Shown here piece by piece: positions 1-5,037 of a stretch of 5,037 nt of DNA (position 1 is the stretch's first letter; every line of letters starts with the position of its first letter). A program made the translations under genes and the position numbers. The DNA is from a bacterium (lineage in GTDB: Bacteria; Babelota; Babeliae; Babelales; RVW-14). Below the pieces are notes generated by a model. The model saw only the letters and a list, made by a program, of their open reading frames with translations. It made no database searches and was not told the origin of the DNA. Location of the stretch: positions 1 through 5,037 of the forward strand of contig JAHFBR010000094.1 of assembly GCA_023249955.1 (NCBI GenBank), read 5' to 3'.

Positions 1-1628
1 TAATTAAAAACGGGATGATCATGCATAGCTTGCACAATCACTTTGCCGCCAGCACACTGGCGCCCGGCGCGACCAGCAACCTGAATCAGCTGCTGCAACG
101 TCATTTCGCTGGCGTTATAAAACGGAAAGTGCAAATTCAGATCGGCCCACAAAACACCAACCAACGTAACTTTCGGGAAGTGATAGCCCTTGGTAATCGT
201 CTGGGTGCCCACCAGCATGTCGATTTTACCTGCTTTAAAATCAGCAACCGTATTTTGCCAGGAGCGCTTTTTGCTGGTGGAATCCATATCAGCACGCTCG
301 ATCACGGCAGCGGGAAAAAGCTCTTTAAAAATCTGGACCATCTGTTGAGTGCCAATGCCACGTTTCAAGAGCTCTCGCTCTGGTGCTTTGCAGCCAGGAC
401 AGCACGGTGGCAACTGTTGCGAAAAGTCGCAGTAATGACAACGTAAAAGCTGCTGACCGGTGTCAACGTGCAGCGTCAAACTAACCGAACAATGCTTGCA
501 CTCAAAGATAAAGCCACATGATTTGCACTGCACAAAAAAGCTGTAGCCACGGCGATTTAGAAAAATAATGATCTGTTCTTTTTTTGCTAGCCGCTCTTTG
601 ATGGCAGCCTCAAGCTGAGGGCTGACCCAAAAGACCTTGCGCCGGCGTTGACCTTTTTCGGTCAAAATAACTTTTTGAACCTCGGGAAACGCCCCGGCAA
701 ACCGCTTGGTGATCGAAAACATCTTCCAACCATGACGTTTAACGTTATACAATGACGTCAGCGACGGCGTTGCCGAGCCCAGTACAATCGGAATATTGTA
801 ATGATGCGCGCGCCAAAGCGCGATCTCTTTGCTATTCATCTTTGGATGTTTTTTTTCTTGGAATCCGTGTTCATGTTCTTCATCAACCATGATGATTCCA
901 AGGTTTTGGATCGGTAATAAAATGGGCAGATGCACACCAATAAGCAACACCGACTCCTGCCGCACCAAGCGCTCCCACAGCTGTTTCTTTTCAGTCACTT
1001 TGCTCGCAGAGTGAAAGCCAACAATCGTAACATTGGGCAACTGGGCACGCAGCAAATGTTCAAACTGCAGCGCCAAGGTCACCTCAGGCAACAACAGCAA
1101 TGCACTTTTATTATGTGCAACGGCCTGCTCAATCAAGCGTTTGTAAACTTCAGTTTTACCCGAACCGGTTACTCCATGAATCAAAATCGGCGCGTAAGCG
1201 GGATTTTTGATGAGCGGTGTTACATAATCAACAATCGGCTGCTGCTCATCGGTCAAGGTCACCAACGGCACCTGCTCGTCTGTTTGTGTTGAGGTCAGCT
1301 CAATCTCTTTTTGCTTTTCTTTGAAAAAATGCCGAATGCGTTGATAAAAATACAACGGCTGGAGGCAGTGGTAACGTGCAACCTTTTCAATAAAATCATG
1401 ATAGTGCGTATCATTGGGAAACGCACCAAGGCCACTCATTTCGCGAATGGTAAATGTAATTGATTTATCAAGTGTTGCTGCAAGCACCATGATCAAAGCA
1501 GACTCTTCGCGCTTTTGAAGTGGCACGTGCACCACACAGCCTTCGTGCACAGAGCCAGCAAGATGTGGTGGCACTTTGTACCACAGCGGCATATCAAAGC
1601 CATTGAGCAACAACACTTGGGCGTACAT
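1..1628 (-). CDS. priA: Primosomal protein N' (PriA), replication-restart 3'-5' DNA helicase; C-terminus cut by the window edge
   Basis: PriA binds abandoned replication forks in the cytoplasm, unwinds the lagging-strand arm and starts reloading of the replicative helicase. The frame is open from the ATG at 1628 to the left edge, giving 542 complete codons. Visible in order: a 3'-DNA-binding-like N-terminal domain (residues 1 to about 98); Walker A GVTGSGKT (152-159); Walker B DEEH (249-252); GSATPS (284-289); eight zinc-binding cysteines at 368/371, 377/380, 397/400 and 410/413; GTQTITKGYHFP (474-485); and QVAGRAGR (516-523). By comparison with E. coli PriA (732 residues) roughly 100 C-terminal residues lie outside the window. 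The start is firm: the next in-frame codon set upstream reaches a stop at 1656-1658 with no other ATG, and AGAGGT lies 9 bases before the ATG. Walker A lies about 70 residues nearer the N-terminus than in E. coli, so the winged-helix domain appears to be missing. Co-transcribed with the acyltransferase upstream. Confidence 0.96.
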   Translation of the reverse strand, partial: MYAQVLLLNGFDMPLWYKVPPHLAGSVHEGCVVHVPLQKREESALIMVLAATLDKSITFTIREMSGLGAFPNDTHYHDFIEKVARYHCLQPLYFYQRIRHFFKEKQKEIELTSTQTDEQVPLVTLTDEQQPIVDYVTPLIKNPAYAPILIHGVTGSGKTEVYKRLIEQAVAHNKSALLLLPEVTLALQFEHLLRAQLPNVTIVGFHSASKVTEKKQLWERLVRQESVLLIGVHLPILLPIQNLGIIMVDEEHEHGFQEKKHPKMNSKEIALWRAHHYNIPIVLGSATPSLTSLYNVKRHGWKMFSITKRFAGAFPEVQKVILTEKGQRRRKVFWVSPQLEAAIKERLAKKEQIIIFLNRRGYSFFVQCKSCGFIFECKHCSVSLTLHVDTGQQLLRCHYCDFSQQLPPCCPGCKAPERELLKRGIGTQQMVQIFKELFPAAVIERADMDSTSKKRSWQNTVADFKAGKIDMLVGTQTITKGYHFPKVTLVGVLWADLNLHFPFYNASEMTLQQLIQVAGRAGRQCAGGKVIVQAMHDHPVFN

Positions 1629-1643
1629 TATAACGTTACCTCT
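1626..1643 (-). promoter_or_regulatory. priA ribosome binding site and TAATG stop/start overlap
   Basis: Read on the minus strand, AGAGGT (1643-1638) is followed by 9 bases and then TAATG (1630-1626). The TAA closes the acyltransferase frame and the ATG opens priA, sharing base 1628. The ribosome site lies inside the acyltransferase coding sequence. Such an arrangement commonly couples translation of two genes by re-initiation; coupling here is inferred. Confidence 0.7.
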
Positions 1644-2233
1644 TCTGGTTTTACATCAACTTGATGATGAAGGGTAACTGAAATTTTGCTAAAAGGAAGC
1701 GGTATCTGAAACTTGTCCCAACTCTTTTTGAAAGTAATCGCCCACTGCGGACGGCATTCAACAAAGACCAAGGGCGCTCCCGATTTTTGTGCCAAGTAGA
1801 TTACACCTCGCTGCAGCTGAAATGCAGGACCACGTGATCCATCACCAACCAAGCACAAACGACCTCTTTCACGCAACGTCGCCAATGCCTGCCGAGCCAC
1901 CCCAATAGATGCTTTATGCGAAGAGCCATACAAAACATCAAAACCAAGCTTTTGACAAATAAAGCCGGCAATGCGCCCATCATTGCTAGGGCTGACCACA
2001 CAGGCACCCTGAGCACGCAGCGAATAGAAAAAAAACATGCCCGAGACAATCTGTTGATGCCAAAAATAAAAAAGTCCGACCGAATTTTTGATGACCTGCC
2101 GCGCCTCTGCTGTATAGGTTACATCCAAACGATAGGTCAGAAAAAGAAGGCGAACGGTCCCGTACAAAAGGTTTCTGCAAAAAAAATTAAAGATCCTATT
2201 TCTTTTCAATCTTTTAATGGTAGGTTTGATCAT
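1628..2233 (-). CDS. DUF374-type lysophospholipid acyltransferase family protein (201 residues)
   Basis: Probable membrane-associated acyltransferase acting on a lipid, perhaps a lipid A or phospholipid precursor; the substrate cannot be read from sequence. Family signatures visible in order: FWHQQ (57-61), SPSNDG (81-86), YGSSHKAS (102-109), GDGSRGP (130-136, usually DGPRGP in this family), a GVIYLAQKSGAP stretch (143-154) and KSWDKFQIPLPFS (170-182). The N-terminus is strongly basic, followed by a hydrophobic segment (about 14-36) that could lie at or in the inner membrane. I chose the ATG at 2233 because AGGA lies 5 bases upstream; a TTG at 2272 would add 13 residues but lacks an equally good ribosome site and would run through the inverted repeat at 2256-2275. 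Its stop overlaps the priA start by one base. Family assignment is good, while the biochemical role is inferred from the family only. Confidence 0.88.
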   Translation of the reverse strand: MIKPTIKRLKRNRIFNFFCRNLLYGTVRLLFLTYRLDVTYTAEARQVIKNSVGLFYFWHQQIVSGMFFFYSLRAQGACVVSPSNDGRIAGFICQKLGFDVLYGSSHKASIGVARQALATLRERGRLCLVGDGSRGPAFQLQRGVIYLAQKSGAPLVFVECRPQWAITFKKSWDKFQIPLPFSKISVTLHHQVDVKPEEVTL

Positions 2234-2236
2234 GTA

Positions 2237-2242
2237 CTTCCT
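2237..2242 (-). promoter_or_regulatory. Ribosome binding site deciding the acyltransferase start
   Basis: On the minus strand AGGAAG reads from 2242 to 2237, with AGGA ending 5 bases before the ATG at 2233. This supports the ATG over the in-frame TTG 39 bases upstream. Confidence 0.6.
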
Positions 2243-2255
2243 GGAATACCCATAT

Positions 2256-2275
2256 TTTTTGATAGGTATCAAAAA
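2256..2275. repeat. Perfect inverted repeat, 9-bp arms around GG, possible operator
   Basis: TTTTTGATA (2256-2264), GG, then TATCAAAAA (2267-2275) form a perfect dyad. It covers the -35 box of the plus-strand promoter and lies in the putative leader of the minus-strand mRNA. A dimeric regulator bound here would block the peptidase promoter. It is AT-rich, has only a 2-base centre and has no GC stem, so it does not look like an intrinsic terminator. No regulator gene is in the window. Confidence 0.5.
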
Positions 2276-2286
2276 CCTGCTACACT
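2259..2286 (+). promoter_or_regulatory. Sigma70-like extended -10 promoter for the M16 peptidase gene
   Basis: TTGATA (2259-2264) is a 5/6 match to the -35 consensus. A 16-base spacer ends in TGC, which gives an extended -10 (TGn) next to TACACT (2281-2286), a 4/6 match to TATAAT. Transcription would start near 2293, giving a leader of about 67 bases before the ATG at 2360. The -35 lies inside the inverted repeat at 2256-2275. Confidence 0.55.
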
Positions 2287-2304
2287 AAACAAAGCTTCAT
2301 TCAG

Positions 2305-2335
2305 TGTATAAAGAGGCATCAAATATTGCTAACAA
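2305..2335 (-). promoter_or_regulatory. Candidate promoter for the acyltransferase-priA pair (weak)
   Basis: On the minus strand TTGTTA (2335-2330) resembles a -35 box, and the AT-rich TTTATACA (2312-2305) can supply a -10 box at spacings of 17 to 19 bases depending on register. The best -10 match, TATACA, sits at the long spacing of 19. Transcription would start near 2298, leaving a leader of about 65 bases. A second weak option is TTGTTT further downstream paired with TGATAC. No other intergenic space is available for this operon's promoter, which is the main support. Confidence 0.33.
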
Positions 2336-2344
2336 ATTCCAACG

Positions 2345-2350
2345 TAAGGT
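2345..2350 (+). promoter_or_regulatory. Ribosome binding site for the M16 peptidase gene
   Basis: TAAGGT ends 9 bases before the ATG at 2360. The TAA in it is also an in-frame stop for the peptidase frame, and there is no other ATG between them, so the start is well fixed. Confidence 0.5.
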
Positions 2351-2359
2351 TCTTGTTTC

Positions 2360-5037
2360 ATGTCATTACTTACCTCAAAATTTAAAATATTCAAAAAAGT
2401 TTTAGGTAACGGGCTCACCGTTCTTGTCAAACCTACCCACAACGTTCCACGCGTTGAAACACATCTGTGGTACAATGTTGGCTCAAAGGATGAAGGTGTC
2501 AACGAGCGCGGCATGGCACATCTGATTGAGCACATGCTTTTTAAGGGAACCAAAAATCTTTCTGAAAGTGACCTGAACTTAATTTGCCAAAAACTAACCA
2601 TCGACGCGAACGCTTTTACCTCACAAGACTATACCTGTTACACCTTCAGGCTTCCAAGTCACTTGTGGGAAACCACTCTAGAGCTTTTGGCTGAATGCAT
2701 GCAGCACGCACGCTTTGACCCCGAGATGTTGGCCTCGGAACTCAAGGCAGTCATCGAAGAGTTACGGATGTATAAAGAGGATTTTCAGGGTTCTCTGCTC
2801 GAGCAAATCATTGCCTCAATGTTTCCCGAACATCCTTACCACAACCCTATCATCGGTTCAAAAGTTGACCTGTGCGCACTCAATCGCGATGATCTATACG
2901 CTTTTTACAAAAAGCACTATCATCCAGCAAACGGGGTGCTTGTTCTTACTGGCAACATAGAGCCAGACCTTGTTTTTGCGGCAGCCGAACGTCTTTTTGG
3001 CCACATCCCATCACCCAAAGAGTACACCAAAAACAAATTTCATATTCAGGACGATTTGGTTGCACGCTCAACCGTCCTCTTTCGACCAACTAACGGTCCG
3101 TGGTATTGCTATGCCTACAAAGTTCCTGGGTTTCAAGAGGGCAAAAATCACTTACTTGACATTGCAAGCCTCATTCTCGCATCCGGCAAAAGTTCACGCC
3201 TGTACCAACGTTTGGTCAATCAAGAAAAACTTGCTGTTGATGTTGACTGCTCGGTCTATGATTTTTTTGAACGTGGACTTATCTGCATTGGTGTATGGCC
3301 CACTGAGGGGCAGCAACCACAGATTATCGAGGAGATTCTGCAAGAGGAATTGGCTAAACTGGGCCAAGCCCCGGTACATGAATGGGAGTTTGCCGCCGCA
3401 CAAAAACGTACTCAGGTTGATTTTACGACGCTGCTGGAAAGCACTGAAAAGCAGGCATTTGTCATTGGAAATTCGTATCTGGCAACCGGCGATGCCGATT
3501 TTGTTGAAAAATACTTGGCCGCTGTTGCAGCAACTACCAAAAAACAACTGCAGCAATTTTACGCTGAAATCTTTAACCCGTCCATGGAACACAAAGGCTA
3601 TCTGCTGCCTATCACCAAAAACGATGTTAAAAAAATGGTCGCCCTGCAAATGGAATCTGAAAAACTTGATAATATTATTCTTGAACGCCACAAGCGAACC
3701 AAACCTGTTGAACCGGCAAAATGGGCCAACAAAATCACCGAATCTCCCGTTTCAAATTTCACCTTCCCAAAGCCGCAAACATTCTCTTTGCCCAACGGTC
3801 TTGATCTGATTTATCACGACAACGCCCTGGTACCCCAAGTGGTAGGCATTTTAAGCTTTAAAGCAAACTATCTGTACGAATCAGCAAAAAATAGTGGCGT
3901 GTTTGGATTTTTGCTCCGCGTCATCACTGACAGCACCCAAGACCACGACGCTGAAGAGTTTGCAAAGTTTTTGGAAACGGAGGGCATACATCTTGCAGCT
4001 GGATCAGACAGCATTGTGTTTCGATGCCTCAGCAGCAACCTTGAAAAGGCCTTAAAAATAGTAGCCGCGATTATTAAAAATCCAACTTTTCATAAAGCAT
4101 CGATTGAAAAAGTTCGCCAACAAATGTTGTGCGAGATCGATGAATTTTGGGATGCACCCCTTGATTTTGTAGATCAAATTGCCAAGGAGGCGATTTACCA
4201 AGACCACCCCTATCACAAGCTTCCGCTGGGTGATAAAAAAAGTGTTAAGGCCTTGGATAAAAAAGATTTACAGCAAATCTTTGAAACATTTATCTCACCC
4301 AAGGGTGCCAACCTGGTCATTGTAGGCGACATGGAACATGCCGATATCCACGAGTTGGTTGAGCTCTATTTTGGCGCGTGGAAGGGACCAGAAATTCCTG
4401 AGCTTACCTATCCACCACTTCAGGAACATAAGCCCCAAGTTTTGCAATTTCCCATCAATCGCGACCAAGTGGTTTTAGCACTTGCAGCACCATCACTTTC
4501 ACGTAAAGATCCAGACTACAATGCGCTATCGTTATTGGACATCATTGTGACTGGTGGAGCCCAGGGAGCGCCTTTTTCACGTATCTTTCAATTACGCGAA
4601 AAAACCGGCCTTTTTTATACCATTGGCGGGTCATTGCTCTATGGGGCACGAGAGGAGCCCGGCATGATATTTATCAAGACTATAGTCACCCCCGACAAAG
4701 TGGAATCTGCTCAAAAAATGATCCTAGATACCCTGGATGAAGTCGGAAAAAATGGTATAAGTGTTGAGGATTTGGAAATGGCAAAAAACCTCCTATTTGC
4801 CTCATCCATCGAGCTTTTCGAGAGCAACATACAGATGGCCCAGACGTTTCTATTTCTCAAAAAATTGAACTTAAGTTTTAATTTATTTGACAAACAGGGT
4901 GAAATTCTGTCTATAATAAAGGTAGACCATGTTAACAGGGTTGCTCAACGTTACTGCGATAAACATCTCTTGACCGTTATGCAGGTTGGGAGAGTTAAAA
5001 AAACGCAAAAGGTGTCGTTTCAAAAAAGGAGAGTCCG
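2360..5037 (+). CDS. Fused four-domain M16 family zinc metallopeptidase (insulinase/pitrilysin type); C-terminus cut by the window edge
   Basis: A peptidase of the clamshell M16 family, which degrades peptides enclosed between two halves. At least 892 residues are in the window, close to the 900-950 expected for two fused M16 units. The first unit has the inverted zinc motif HLIEH (54-58), with the third zinc ligand at E134 (E133 is adjacent), spaced as in mitochondrial processing peptidase beta. Its second domain has SGKSSRLYQRL (275-285). The second unit starts near 464 (PQTFSLPNG at 472-480). Where HLIEH should be, it has GFLLR (516-520), so it cannot bind zinc. It keeps R746 and Y753, seven apart like Arg824/Tyr831 of human insulin-degrading enzyme. 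No signal peptide or membrane segment is visible, so a cytosolic location is likely. The substrate is unknown. Transcribed divergently from the acyltransferase-priA pair. The frame is intact with no frameshift, and the stop is probably just past the edge. Confidence 0.95.
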   Translation, partial: MSLLTSKFKIFKKVLGNGLTVLVKPTHNVPRVETHLWYNVGSKDEGVNERGMAHLIEHMLFKGTKNLSESDLNLICQKLTIDANAFTSQDYTCYTFRLPSHLWETTLELLAECMQHARFDPEMLASELKAVIEELRMYKEDFQGSLLEQIIASMFPEHPYHNPIIGSKVDLCALNRDDLYAFYKKHYHPANGVLVLTGNIEPDLVFAAAERLFGHIPSPKEYTKNKFHIQDDLVARSTVLFRPTNGPWYCYAYKVPGFQEGKNHLLDIASLILASGKSSRLYQRLVNQEKLAVDVDCSVYDFFERGLICIGVWPTEGQQPQIIEEILQEELAKLGQAPVHEWEFAAAQKRTQVDFTTLLESTEKQAFVIGNSYLATGDADFVEKYLAAVAATTKKQLQQFYAEIFNPSMEHKGYLLPITKNDVKKMVALQMESEKLDNIILERHKRTKPVEPAKWANKITESPVSNFTFPKPQTFSLPNGLDLIYHDNALVPQVVGILSFKANYLYESAKNSGVFGFLLRVITDSTQDHDAEEFAKFLETEGIHLAAGSDSIVFRCLSSNLEKALKIVAAIIKNPTFHKASIEKVRQQMLCEIDEFWDAPLDFVDQIAKEAIYQDHPYHKLPLGDKKSVKALDKKDLQQIFETFISPKGANLVIVGDMEHADIHELVELYFGAWKGPEIPELTYPPLQEHKPQVLQFPINRDQVVLALAAPSLSRKDPDYNALSLLDIIVTGGAQGAPFSRIFQLREKTGLFYTIGGSLLYGAREEPGMIFIKTIVTPDKVESAQKMILDTLDEVGKNGISVEDLEMAKNLLFASSIELFESNIQMAQTFLFLKKLNLSFNLFDKQGEILSIIKVDHVNRVAQRYCDKHLLTVMQVGRVKKTQKVSFQKRRV
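4887..4917 (+). promoter_or_regulatory. Consensus-hexamer promoter inside the 3' end of the M16 gene
   Basis: TTGACA (4887-4892) and TATAAT (4912-4917) are both perfect sigma70 hexamers, separated by 19 bases, two more than the optimum. It lies inside coding sequence and points out of the window on the plus strand. It could give a downstream gene its own transcript starting near 4925. The long spacer may weaken it, and chance occurrence in AT-rich coding sequence cannot be excluded. Confidence 0.45.
5026..5031 (+). promoter_or_regulatory. Strong Shine-Dalgarno sequence for a gene starting just past the right edge
   Basis: AAGGAG is followed by only 6 more bases before the window ends. A start codon in the next few bases would be ideally spaced. 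If the next bases were ATGA, the M16 frame would close as CGA TGA and the next gene would open on the overlapping ATG. No start codon is visible in the window, so this is an inference. Confidence 0.4.

Noticed and set aside
15..1292. Plus-strand open frames at 15-446, 829-1014 and 930-1292
   Set aside because: They lie antisense to priA, whose frame shows a full set of helicase and zinc motifs. Their translations show no family signature and no ribosome site that I can see.
1801..2180. Minus-strand open frames at 1801-2049 and 1986-2180
   Set aside because: They are out-of-frame shadows inside the acyltransferase gene on the same strand.
2256..2275. The inverted repeat as a rho-independent terminator
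   Set aside because: The stem is AT-only apart from one G-C pair per arm, the centre is 2 bases, and it sits upstream of both genes rather than after one.
1916..2311. Plus-strand open frame of 131 residues
   Set aside because: Mostly antisense to the acyltransferase gene, which has clear DUF374 motifs. Its translation is unremarkable.
2329..3809. Open frames at 2329-2601 (-), 2715-2960 (+), 2970-3809 (+, 279 residues), 3194-3691 (-) and 3598-3795 (-)
   Set aside because: All lie over the M16 coding frame, which carries conserved motifs throughout. Even the 279-residue one reads as low-information sequence with no recognisable domain.
4711..4893. Minus-strand open frame of 60 residues near the right edge
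   Set aside because: It is antisense to the M16 C-terminal domain and has no supporting motif or start signal.
1..5037. CRISPR array, tRNA/rRNA, insertion sequence or defence island
   Set aside because: No regularly spaced direct repeats, no cloverleaf-like or rRNA-like sequence in the only non-coding gap of about 126 bases, no transposase motifs and no toxin/antitoxin or nuclease genes were seen.

Overview
The window holds parts or all of three protein-coding genes, read outward from one short divergent intergenic region at about 2234-2359. No RNA gene, CRISPR array, insertion sequence or terminator is visible, and no stretch over 300 bases lacks a gene.

Left arm, minus strand (1-2233). 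A 201-residue lysophospholipid acyltransferase-like protein of the DUF374 type (1628-2233) is followed by priA, the replication-restart helicase. The acyltransferase stop and the priA start share one base (TAATG), so the two are probably co-transcribed and translationally coupled. priA fills positions 1-1628 and runs off the left edge. Its helicase motifs and eight zinc-binding cysteines are intact. It lacks about 70 residues where E. coli PriA has its winged-helix domain, and some motifs usually conserved in PriA are replaced.

Right arm, plus strand (2360-5037). One long gene encodes a four-domain M16 (insulinase/pitrilysin-type) zinc peptidase of at least 892 residues that runs off the right edge. 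The N-terminal half carries the HxxEH zinc site. The C-terminal half has lost it but keeps the Arg/Tyr pair that anchors substrate in this family. The last 150 bases contain a promoter-like pair of perfect consensus hexamers and, at the very edge, a strong Shine-Dalgarno sequence, so another plus-strand gene probably begins just outside the window.

Intergenic region. A good extended -10 promoter points toward the peptidase, and a weaker candidate points toward the acyltransferase-priA pair. A perfect 9-bp inverted repeat covers the -35 box of the peptidase promoter and could be an operator.

Organism. The sequence is bacterial, with Shine-Dalgarno starts, sigma70-like promoters and tightly packed genes. 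A DUF374 acyltransferase suggests a Gram-negative-type envelope. The divergent PriA and the apparently cytosolic fused M16 peptidase suggest a lineage far from the well-studied Proteobacteria. Candidatus Dependentiae (TM6) or a similar host-associated group is my guess, held with low confidence. I see no direct functional link between the two arms. The content looks like housekeeping genes rather than a mobile or defence island.
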